Assembly: GCA_037962975.1 (NCBI GenBank)
Contig: CM075675.1
Span: 42,702,501-42,766,500, forward strand
DNA length: 64,000 bases
Origin: Clitoria ternatea
Taxonomy: Eukaryota; Streptophyta; Magnoliopsida; Fabales; Fabaceae
Direction: 5' to 3'
Each line of letters begins with the position of its first letter. Position 1 is the stretch's first letter. Position numbers and translations under genes: made by a program. Below are positions 45,061-55,577 of the stretch, piece after piece. Below the pieces are notes generated by a model, which did no database searches, was not told where the DNA came from, and saw only the letters and a list, made by a program, of their open reading frames with translations.

Positions 45061-46389
45061 TTGAGGAAAAGGACTTGATTGAGGCGTCAATACTCGACGT
45101 GATTGTCCGTTGTAATAACCTGCAGAAAAAAAAAGGTAAGTAGTGCAAAGATACATTCAAAAACTGGGTAGGCCCTGTGAAACCGCGACCCTTAGGATAA
45201 CTCATGGACAGAGGAGAATGAAAGAGGCGATCATAGCTTTGAAGCGCGTGCCTAACTGAGTCTTCATGATGATTGTCTAAGACGAGGTCGAGTAGTGGGA
45301 GCGTCTTATTCCTTACGACTTTAAATGTTCACCATTCTTTCATTTTATTTTTATAAAAATACAATGTTTTATCAGATCAATGCAATTCATAACACGTATC
45401 GAAAAATAGGGATAAATTTTATTCACTTATGTCAAATAGAAAACAGAGAATGGACAATGGGAAAATAGAGGGGATGAAATAAAGTCACGTAGGACAGGTC
45501 AAAGCCAGGGGAAACAGGGAAGGTTCAAAGATCCTCTAGTGAATTCCTGAGACTAGTGAGAACCTTAATCCTACGTCACGATCTCAAGTACATCGTTCAA
45601 CTCTGCCTTTGAGAGGGTAGTTTGACCATGGTCCACATGCCCCAGTTTGCACGTTTTGCACTGGAAACTTTAGTTACTTTGCCAAAATCTTGACCCTAAT
45701 TTTTACCTGAGCCGCCTTTTCATGTTTTCGAGTCACCGTGTCGCTCTAACTTTTGCCTAGGCCGCCCTTTTAGGTTTTCAACCTAGCAAGCTTTTCATGT
45801 GTTTTTCTCTTCTTGTTCATTTTTGGCTGCATCCTTTATAGTAAAAGGTTGAAACTGTTTACACTCCAGTTGAGTCTGCCCAGCCTTTCCAAATTTAGTT
45901 TGATCCTTTGGGGAACTGATGTCACTTCAAATAGGAGACTCCACTCCTATGCCATGCACCCAAGGAAATATTGGTGAGTCTTTTGGCATCAATGAGAGGG
46001 AATTACTTTTGAATCATCATTTTGGCCTTTATTTTCTTTTTCTTTTTTTCTTTTTTTCATTTTCCATTTCTTTTTGTTTGCCCTCTTTTTTTTTGTTTTT
46101 TTTTAATCCCCTTAATGACGCAACGACTCAATCTGACAGACTATTTCCTCGGCTACATAGGCATGAGGAATGGCGCACTCTTTAGGGTTGAGGTATTGAT
46201 GATGACAAGAATGCAAGTTCTTGGCCTAACGACATTCATCCCCCTTATCCAGAAAATGGTAGCTTGCTCGAGGATCTGGACGTAACCAGCTTGTCCCAAT
46301 GGGCACATGCATTGGACTCCAAGCTTGATCATTTTTTGTTTTTTTTTCATTTTTTTTGTTTTTTTGTTTTTTTTTGTTTTGTTTTTTTT
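45061..46389 (-). other. Ogre A 3' region without genes
   Basis: Homologous to 16040-16735 of element B; both share the ACCTGAGCCGCC and GCCTAGGC(C/T)GCCC phrases. Includes long T-rich tracts near 46029-46110 and 46330-46395. No gene is seen. Confidence 0.6.
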
Positions 46390-47005
46390 TTGTAAAGTCT
46401 CCTTTGATTGTATCTGTATTTATAGGCATCAGTAATTTGCCCCCCATCTATGTTGGTGACTGTTGAAGTTTCTTTAAACGACCGGCCTACCTTCGTTCAA
46501 TTCGGGACTTGGCCATGTTGTCATTCATATAGATTCCTGCCATGTCTTGAAACAAAATACTAATGCCTTCTAATAGATTGCCACTGTGATTCCTTCAGGC
46601 GTTCTTGACTTAGGAGTATTCTTTAACCTCTTGTTCTAACAATCTTGTTAACTAGTGTGGTGGCTCACAGGTTTCCTTACCTTCTTCGTCGGTATAGTCG
46701 ACTGGGTGATTGAAATCGTGAAGCGGAATTGTGATTTCCCTAGTCTCAAGAGAATCATTTTTGGATCTACAACTTAGTGTGTTATGGCAAAATAAAGAAG
46801 AGAAAGGAAAAGCAAGTTAAAGAGAATGAGTCAAAAGCAAGGATAAAGGGATGAGAAAAAAAATTTGAATTTCGATACATATTTATTGATTGAATGGTAA
46901 AACAAGTTTTTTCGCCCTTATTACACGAAAATGTCCCAAAGCCTTAGGCATAGCAGAGGGATACATAAGATATTAAGGCAATGACAAATTACTTTGGTGA
47001 ATCAT
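46390..47005 (-). pseudogene. Ogre A pol remnant and intron
   Basis: 46390-46470 corresponds to the last ~25 codons of integrase in element B (16740-16810). It then jumps to sequence matching the start of B pol (about 19860-20180), so RT, RNase H and most of integrase are deleted. The intron borders found in element B are conserved: on the - strand the donor GTAAT begins at 46992 and the acceptor TGTAG ends at 46767, giving about 226 bp. Confidence 0.7.
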
Positions 47006-49148
47006 TTAAAATCGTAGGGAGTTTGACAGCCTCCCAGCTACTGAGCTCTTGGCCCGACGGGCATGCGATCACCAAATCAGCATTATCATCAAAACCATTT
47101 TCAATGTCGACCACCACGGCGTTGACTTCTGAATCTGCATGATTGGGAAGGGGATTTGTGATCACGTTAGGGCTTCCTTCTTGAAAATTAATCTAGTCAG
47201 CTTTGATCAAATCTCTCACTTTATATTTCAAAGCCATGCAATTTTCTGTAGAATGCCCTGGTGCCCCAGCGTGGTAATCACAATGAGCGTTTGGGTCATA
47301 CCTCCTTGGATAAGGAGGTCGCAATGGCCTCATGGGGGATGGAGCTACCAGACCTTTCTGAACAAGGATTGGAAAAAGTTCGGTATATGTTATGGGAATT
47401 GGATCGAACTGCACAGGGGTGCGCTTATTGTTGGGATTCCTTGTGTTCTGATTATGATTGGGTGGTCAAGTCACTTGCTGCGAGTGATGGTATGGCATGG
47501 GTTGTGGTATTGGCGTTCTTACCATAGGCGGACGGAAGTGAGGAGTATGAGCTGTCGGGCCATAAGTGGCTGCGGCCACATAAGGGTTGGGAGCTTGAAT
47601 CATGGTAGGGGCGAATGGTCTCGGCGGAGCTGTCTTTTGATTAGAAGAGATGGAATTAGTTTCTCCATCCCTTCTCTCAGGCATCGGCTTTCTTTTCATG
47701 CTTGCCCCAGATGGGCCCTGAGTGATCTTTCCCGTTCGTATTCCGCTCTCCACCCTTTCCCCAATAGTCACGATGTCGAAGAAGTTGGCTGAAACACTAC
47801 CAATCATCTTGCCGTAGAAAGGTGATGGGAGCTTGTCGATAAACATCGCGACTATCTCTTTTTCCGACAATGGGGGGTCCACTTACGCAGCTGTCTCTCT
47901 CCATCGTTGGGCATACTCCTTAAACGTTTCATTGTCCCTTTTCACCATATTCTGTAACTGGACCCTGTTAGGTGCCATATCCATATTATACTTATATTGC
48001 CTAAGGAAGGCATCTGCTAGGTCCTTCCAACAACGAATATGGTTCCATTCAAGGTGAGCATACCATGTAAGAGCGGCCCCCGCCAGACTATCTTGGAAGC
48101 AGTGGATCAACAATTGGTCGTTAGAAGAGTAAGATACCATCTTTCGACAGTACATCGTGAGATGGTTCTTTGGACAAGTCATTCCCTGATACTTGTCAAA
48201 GTCTGGCATCTTGAATTTGGGCGGGAGGACAACATCTGTGACTAGGCATAGCTCAGAAGCATTTATCAGTCCAAAACCTCTGGTGCCTTCCATCATTCTC
48301 AAATGCTCCTCTAAGATTTCTATCTTTTCCTTTTGGGGAGCTGCAACTGTGCTATGACCGGCTACCGGGTTCATCATGCGGGTTGTATCTTGGAGATTGG
48401 TCATATAGGGGGTTGCGTATCCGTATGGATAGTCGAGTGGCTGGTTGAAAGGAGGCAACGTATGGGACTGGTTCATTAGGCCTGTATTTGGTGAGGGACC
48501 TTAGGGTTGGGCCATAGCTTGTACGGTATAAGTCGGCTGGATCATCTGGGCTCGTGTGTTTTGGGCTTGTGCGTTGTAGGTTGGCTGGGCCATCGGGGCT
48601 TGTGTGTTTTGGGTTTGGTAGGTTTGTGGGTCATGGGCCTGTGTGTTTTGGGTTTGGTAGGCTTGTAGGTCATGGGCTTGCGTGTTTTAGGTTTGGTGGA
48701 GTGGTGGCATGTTTGGCTGGGTGGGGTATGAAGCGTGAGGATTCATCGCTTGCTGGTCGTGGGTGTCTTGTTGGTTAGCGAGCGGGGGATAGTACCCCGG
48801 TGGTAGGCCATAAAGTGGAAAAGGTACTGGGTTGCCGTCAGGACTAACAAATGTATGCTAATGTGCATAAGACTGGCCGTACGGTGGCTGGGCCTCCACG
48901 GCAGGGTTAGGTCTTCCGACATGAATGGTGAGAGGGGGTGTCATTGTGTTAGGGAGTTGTGTTCTTGCTGGATCAGAACCACGGGGGGGTGGCGCGGTGG
49001 CAGGCTGCTGTGGGGCGTCCTCAACACCTACAGAGGAGCCTCTTTCTGTGAGTTTCTTTTCTAAAAGTTTAGTTAACTCCGCCACCCGCTCTTTCAGCTG
49101 ATTAAACTTGGTTCTAAAGTCTCCGTCAACAGCTTCTGCCTCAGCCAT
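47006..49148 (-). pseudogene. Ogre A gag pseudogene (protease deleted)
   Basis: Ogre-type Gag. The ATG near 49148 starts a coiled N-terminus (MAEAEAVDGDFRTKFNQLKERVAELTKLLEKK). The conserved core LPPKFKMPDFDKYQGMTCPK and the YAQRWRE segment follow at about 47883-48240. A zinc-knuckle-like CDYHAGAPGHSTENC lies near 47290. Stops cut the frame near 48858, 47883 and 47463. Between about 47040 and 47140 the sequence jumps from the end of the gag-pro region to the knuckle region, so the protease is missing. Closely related to the gag of element B. Confidence 0.85.
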
Positions 49149-50566
49149 GAGTTTCCTTTGGAGCCGGGTCTGGTAAGGATGCCTACCCGTGACGCCTGTG
49201 TCTCTTTTTTAAAAAAAAAACAAAAAATGTTAGGTGGAAATAGAAAGAAGGAGAATGTCGTGGAAAGCAATTACAGGCTTTGGCGAGTATCCTTTGACCA
49301 TTCCTTAGAACTTATCATTCAAAAGTACTAGGTATGGTAAACATGGAAATTAATATGGGATAATTGTGAAGATAGAAGAAATCTTTCACCCTGAGGCGGG
49401 AGCCTCAAGCTCAAACATTTTCTTCGGGCAACTACTGCCCTTATTTCTTAAGTTCAATCCCATGTTAACTTCCATAGATACTCAAAGGGTGTTCGTTAAG
49501 TTCTGAATAGCCTCCCACGAAAATGAGGATAAGGAAAAGAAATTAGTTGATGTCATATTTCGGAACCGGTACTTCCCCATAGATTTAACTTAAAGCAAAA
49601 TTTTTTATTTTTATTTTTATTTTTTTGGGAAACAACGATTACCAAGGGTCCAAGTCGCAATAATTATGATTTTTTTTAATCGTCATCGACGCCCCTGTTG
49701 GAGTAGAAATAAAGTTATATTTTTTTCTTGATTTTTTTGACGATTAGGAAAATCTATGACTCAGGACTCAGAGGTACACGACCAAAAGAGGATTATCTAT
49801 TCACCCGAGGAATACTGTGTATTTCAAAATGAGTCATTATTTCAAAAACTGAGCAAATCTGCGGGTGGTAGATAATTCATTTTTTTTATAAAAGGGAAAG
49901 CAAAAATGACGCAAGGTAAAGTAAAGTTTGCCCTTTTGTGGCCTAGGTCGGGTTTTGTTGAAAGTCTTTTCTAGGCCCTATGGCTTGTCTAAAAGTGACT
50001 CTCCACACCGGGTGGTTTCCACTAGACATCTAGAAGGTCACCAGAGCCAAGATCCTACCCATGACAGGGACGCAAACAGTGGGGAATCCACTAGGTGCGT
50101 ATGTCGCGAGAGGTCGAACTCTAGTTGAGGTTCTCACGAACACCGGATAGGAAGTACATCTCATACGATTCCGTTACCAACCCCTCCTAACTTAAGCTTC
50201 ATTTGGGCCCCGGGTATAGGGCGCCACTCATAGGTGTGTGCAAGTAATTGTGAGTGTAGTGTGTGGAAGGGCATCCAATACCTTTTGCCTTACCCCATTT
50301 TGCACAAAGAACAAATACAAAACAAATATACAAAGTCGTCTACCCTAGGGTTCAATGATTGTAGAAAAGTAACATGGTCCTCTACCCTAGGGTTCAACAA
50401 ACATGCAAAACATAGACAACGAAACAAATGACAAGATACAATTAAAACAAGAACAAACATTCATAACAATTAACAGAAAATAAAACCAGGGGAAGAAATC
50501 CAAGCTAACAAAGGCTATATAAAAAAAACATGCGCTTTCAATCAAACTGGCCTGACTCTCTTAAGT
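49149..50566 (-). other. Ogre A leader, ORF1 almost entirely deleted
   Basis: Colinear with the B leader (36803-37251 and 26213-26850), but only a trace of the ORF1 start region remains (about 49380-49510). Around 50104-50160 the sequence shows what the Sirevirus target in B looked like before insertion. No gene is seen. Confidence 0.6.
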
Positions 50567-50585
50567 GTCCCCAGCGGAGTCGCCA
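50567..50585 (-). other. Ogre A primer-binding site
   Basis: The + strand reads GTCCCCAGCGGAGTCGCCA, two bases from the LTR. This looks like the 3' end of a plant tRNA-Arg including CCA, so the - strand is complementary to it. tRNA-Arg priming is the known Ogre habit. Confidence 0.8.
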
Positions 50586-50587
50586 TC

Positions 50588-53500
50588 TGTCGTGACCTGA
50601 ATCGCGACGGTGCGGCCAACCCTCTCGAAACAAAACGGGTTTCGAAATTCTTTTGAAAAGAAAACAGGGAGTCGCCACCAACGTTTTTATCCATAGGAAA
50701 AACATTAGAAAAAACTAAATTCAGTAAGGCACTGGTTAAATGAGATTCAAGTTCGGGAGTCGATTACGAGTAGGGAAGGTATTAGCACCCTACATCGCCT
50801 GTCAGAAACAGTACCAAGATTAAAAATGCACAACATAAATAGCCTTACAAAAGATGTTATATTTCTCCCCTTTTAATGTTGTACTTTGTGTAAAAACAGA
50901 TGGAACAAACTGAACAGACATGGAGTGTAGGTCAACAGGACGTCGCGTCCAAATTAACCTTGGCTTCGGTATAACACAAGAAAAAGAAAGGATACTTAAC
51001 AAGACGTCGCGTCTAAATTAGTCATCCTTTAATCAAAATACGAGGTTAGAAACGGGAAGGGGATAAGCGGGACGTCTCGTCCCAAGTATTTTGTTCCTTG
51101 TGGTGACGACCTACCAAAGATAGGGGAAAATCAACAAGACGTCACGTCTAAATTGATTTTCATGGGATTTAATCAAAATATGGGGTTAGAAACGGGAAGG
51201 GGATAAGCGGGACGTCTCGTCCCAAGTATTCCGTTCCTTGTGGTGATGACTTACCAAAGATAGAGGAAAATCAACAAGACGTCACGTCTAAATTGATTTT
51301 CATGGGATTTAATCAAAATACGGGGTTAGTAACGGGAAGGGGATAAGCGGGACGTCTCGTCCCAAGTATTCCGTTCCTTGTGGTGATGACCTACCAAAGA
51401 TAGGGGAAAATCAACAAGACGTCACATCTAAATTGATTTTCAAGGAAGTGGATAGAAAGGGAGTTGCAAAGGAAAAATAAAGAAAATAAAAAATAGGAAT
51501 AAAATGGAAAAGGTGGGCCCAACAGGATTTAAAGTCCTGCTCCTACGTATTCTTGGATGACCAAGAAATCAGGGTTACGTAGTTCTTTAAATGTTTTTTT
51601 TTAGGAAATGGATGAACGAAATTTTCTTCTTTTTAAGTAAACTCAAAAGTAAAGGACAAAAAAAGAAGACAGAAAAGATGGGGGGTAGCAGAAGCTACAA
51701 GAGAGAAAGAGAAATAGTAAGCTCGGAAAAGAGAGGGAAAAATGAGCGAAAACCGAGTGAGAGAAGAGAAAACCGAGTGAGAAAAAGGAAAACCGAGTGA
51801 GGAAAAGGAAAACCGAGTGAGGACGAGGAAAAACCGAGTGAGAAAAAGGAAAACCGAGTGAGGACGAGGAAAACCGAGTGGAAAAAAAGGGAAGCCGAGT
51901 GAGAAAAAGGAAAGGAGAGACCGAATGATGGAAGGAAACGTACCAGAGTGTTCTCCTTTCTGAGAGGATGAGTGTGGGTGAGAGTGTTGGGATGGTGTGA
52001 AGGCTCGACGCGGGGACGGTGTTGTGAGGATTTGAGAGGAGCCGCTCGTTGCTGTTTGAGAGGAGCATGACGGTGTGGTGTGAAGGGATGAGGTGCTGTG
52101 GGGAAGTTGGACGGTGTGGTGAAGGGAAGGACGGTGTTGGAGTTTAGAGGAGAAGGACGGTGTTGGGGTTTAAAGGAGAGGGTCGGACGGTATGGTGTTT
52201 AAAGGAGAGTGAGGACGGTGTGGGTGAAGGAGCGTAAGGACGGTTTGGACTTAAGGGGCTGTACGGGGTTAAGAGGAGAAGGACAGTGGAGAGAGGAAGA
52301 GAGGGACGGTGTTATACGGTGAGGTGGAGAGGGAGAGAGGGGACAGTAAAAAAAAGGTTGCTTCAGAGTTCTTTTTGCAATGGAGGCTTACAGGATTCCT
52401 CTAAAATTCAATCCCCCCTTCAAAATCCAAACAAAGTGCCAACCCCCCAGCCTCTAACCCCTTGTGCTCCTTCAGATGGGGTATTTATAGGAAGATGCCG
52501 AGTGCTTGGACAGCACAGGCTTCCACTCGGAGTGGAGGCCAGCCTAGCCACTAACAGGTAGTGGGGGACAGTGGTTGGTGGGGAATTTTTAATTTCTCCA
52601 CTTCCGCCCCCTGTCTGCCACCTGCAGGATTCATGGATCCACTTGGGTGGTGGAATCCAAGTCAACACAGGCGAACAGTGGAAATAGGGGTCGGTTTTCT
52701 CCTTCTGATTTGGATTTAGTGCTTCAGTCGGTATACACCCATAGTGGGAAATAATCCGAGTGGAAAAAGGTGTTGTTCATACAAAAAACCGAGTGAAAGA
52801 TTTGCTCGGTGTTGCTTTGCTGGTCGGTGTGAGGTTGCTGTGTGGAGCTGGACGAGCAAAATAATTCTGGTTGAAACATTCAATCGGAACCGAGTGAAAA
52901 GTGACTCGAAAATGACTGAAGAGGACTCAGAAATGGTTGAGAAGATGGTTCAGAAATGGTTGAGAAGATGGCTCAGAATTGGTTGAAAGGTGACTCAGAA
53001 ATGGCTGAAAAGATGGCTCAAAATTGGGTGAAAAGTGGCTCAGAATTAGGTTAAAGGTGGCTCGGAAATGGGTGAAAAGTGGCTCAGAAGTGGGTGAAAG
53101 GTGGCTCGGAAATGGTTGAAGGATGTGACTCGGAAGTAGGTGAAAGGTGGCTCAGAAATGGTCGAGAAGATGGCTCAGAAATGGTTGAAAGGTGACTCAG
53201 AAATGGCTGAAAAGATGGCTTGGAATTGGTTGAAGGATGTGACTCGGAAGTAGGTGAAAGGTGGCTCGGAAATGGTCGAGAAGATGGCTCGGAAATGGTT
53301 GAAAGGTGACTCAGAAATGGCTGAAAAGATGGCTCGGAGTTGGGTGAAAAGTGCTTCAGAATTGGGTTAAAGGTGGCTCGAAAATGGGTGAAAAGTGGCT
53401 TGAAAGTGGGTGAAAGGTGGCTCGGAAATGGTTGAAGGATGTGACTCGGAAGTGGGTGAAAGGTGGCTCAGAAATGGTTGAAGGATGTGACTCAGAAGTA

Positions 53501-54047
53501 GGTGAAAGAGGGCTCGGATTTTGTCACTGCTTGCAGCATTTACTCGGATTTGTGTCAATCGGAAGTGTTTTGCTCGGATCTTGTCTCTGTTTGAAGCATT
53601 TACTCGGATTTGTGTCAATCGGAAGTGTCTTGCTCGGATCTTGTCTCTGCTTGAACCATTCACTAGGAATTACTTCAATCGGAGGTGTCTTGCTCGGAGT
53701 CAGCTTTGTTTTCAATCAAAAAGGTTTCAACCATCAATCAACTCTTCGGATTTGTCACTCGAAGTTGACCTTCTTCTCAATCAGAACTTGGAACTTGGAC
53801 AATCTGACCACTCGGATACTCCCACTTTGCTCGGAATGCCCTTCCCTGTGTCTTTTCTTGAAGTCTTTTCTTCATTTGGAAATTTCTTGACACTTGAGAC
53901 CCATTTGGAAACTCCCTGTTTGGAGACACAGCATTCGGTCACATCCCACTCGGATGTCCCTTACTCGGAAATGATCATTTTCGAGTCTCTTTTTTTTTGC
54001 TAGTCTTTTTCACTTATGGATCGACCGGACTGAAATAGGTGTTCACA
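50588..54047 (-). repeat. Ogre A 5' LTR (3460 bp)
   Basis: Starts TGTCGTGACC and ends GTGTTCACA on the + strand, and is followed by the ATGAC duplication. It has the same tandem blocks as the left LTR: ~140-bp ACGT units (51025-51430), ACCGAGTGAG repeats (51745-51935) and GGCTCGGAAATGG repeats (52900-53515). TATA box on the - strand at 52483-52489. Divergence from the partner LTR is several percent in the stretches I compared. Confidence 0.92.
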
Positions 54048-54308
54048 ATGACTATTGAGCATCAGCATATAATGCAGATGATGGCTGCCACACATAGAGC
54101 TTATATGCATCTTCATGATGTATTTTTTCAGTACAGACTTCAGGGAGAGGGAGCACCTTATGTCACACCAGCTGAGTTCGCAGCTCATGTAGCTTGGCCT
54201 GGTGATTTATGTACTTACCCTGAGACTGGTGGACCATCTGGAGCACATGCTGAGTCAGAGGGTGATGCAGATGAGGAGGGAGATGATGAGGATCACATGG
54301 AGGATTGA
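54048..54308 (+). pseudogene. Athila env-like gene, 3' part
   Basis: Continuation of the gene broken at 8784, starting within the duplicated ATGAC. It reads TIEHQHIMQMMAATHRAYMHLHD, then an acidic tail ending GDDEDHMED and TGA. The last bases before 8784 read into this frame, consistent with one original ORF. The acidic C-terminus contrasts with the basic N-terminus at 7740. Confidence 0.75.
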
Positions 54309-55577
54309 GGATGTTATTCTCTACATCTTTTACATGCATTTTAGTTTACATTTAGTTTGATATTTACATTGGTATTTTTACTTTGTGGATTATATTATAG
54401 TTTGTCTTTTATTATGTGGTTTGCGTAATTTTTGTCGTGGTGTGTTTTTGTGTATTTTCTTCAAAAATTCAAAAATAAGTTTTATCTTTAAATAAATCAA
54501 ATTTTTTAAAATAAAGAAATTTATACACTTAAGGTTTTTACATAATAAAACCATTTTTTTAAAATCAATTATTGATTCTTTTTGTAATTAAGGGATTTTG
54601 ATAAATTTCATTACAATAATTTTATCAACTATCAAGCTAATTTCGATAACCCGGTGAGCTGAGAAATATTTTAAACACTTGAGGGTTTCGACATAACTTC
54701 ATTCGAATTGATTTTGCTTTAATCTAAATTTGTGTTGTTGTACAGAGAATTCAAGAAAATGATCAAGACATATTTTTGCTAAAAGAAACTTTGGGCCAAA
54801 AAGCTTACCATGGTAGAATTATTTTTTTATCCTTTGAAAGCTAATTTGAGCATGAAAAATAATTTCATTGGTACCCTTAAACCTTTATCAAATGTTAACC
54901 CTTCCCTTTACTTGATTGATTAAAAGAGCAATTGATCAAAATGGAAAGAATATTTTAAACGTTCTTACAAAAATGGGGAGTGAAAATTAACAACTTGATT
55001 CTTTTCAAGAAAAATCAAAAAAATGCATATAAATAAAAAATTAATATATGTAAATCAAAAATAATGAAAAGAATCAAGTTGGGGGTATTTATCATCAATA
55101 AGGGATATGAGACTTGGGCCAAGAAAGAGCCTGAAAGTTATAAAATGCTCTTTTATAATTTTAAGTTTTTGAGCTCCGAGAAAAACCATCATTTCTTGTA
55201 AGTCACCCCTCATTACAACCCGTGAAAAGACCTTGTGATTTTTGAATTTACTCTGTATGATTAACCATTGATTAGATGAAAATCAAAATTAAATTTGTTT
55301 GATTTTATGATCGATTGAGTGAAACAGGTTACCCTTTGCACAGAGACAAACACTTGTGAGGTAAGCCTGAAATTGTGCTTGATATGTTAATAAAATATTG
55401 TAAGGATTTTTGTCATTAAACCTCTATTACATAAGATATCTATTTTCGATTATTTCAAAATGGTAAATTGTGAAATTACTTTTTGTGATAAATTCTCGGA
55501 CTAACTCAAAAATTTGATTTCAAATTTTATTTTTTTTTCTTGCTCAAGGACGAGCAATGTCTCAAGTTGGGAGTATT
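54309..55577 (+). other. Athila 3' untranslated region and polypurine tract
   Basis: Non-coding, AT-rich. Near its end a perfect hairpin TTGCTC-AAGGAC-GAGCAA (55540-55557) precedes the tract CAAGTTGGGAGTATT (55563-55577), which abuts the 3' LTR and is the likely plus-strand primer. A near copy, CAAGTTGGGGGTATTT, lies at about 55075-55090 and may be a duplicated or older tract. No gene seen. Confidence 0.7.

Larger units (their letters stand above)
8785..54047 (-). mobile_element. Ogre/TAT-type Ty3/gypsy element A, internally deleted, containing B and C
   Basis: Bounded by ATGAC duplications (8780-8784 and 54048-54052). LTR termini read TGTCG...TTCACA on the + strand, so in element sense they are TGTGAA...CGACA. 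Gag is on the - strand and the tRNA-Arg-like primer site lies beside the right LTR, so the right LTR (50588-54047) is its 5' LTR. The internal region is 42830-50587. It retains part of gag, intron borders and the last codons of integrase. Protease, RT, RNase H, almost all of integrase and almost all of ORF1 are missing. It depends on other elements for any movement. Confidence 0.9.

Noticed and set aside
47139..47792. 217-codon + strand frame opposite Ogre A gag
   Set aside because: Shadow of decayed gag; the equivalent place in B is not open in the same way.
54039..54308. Independent small acidic protein gene starting at the Ogre A LTR edge
   Set aside because: Only the 3' end of the Athila env-like ORF, separated from its 5' part by the insertion; the first codons come from the Ogre LTR.
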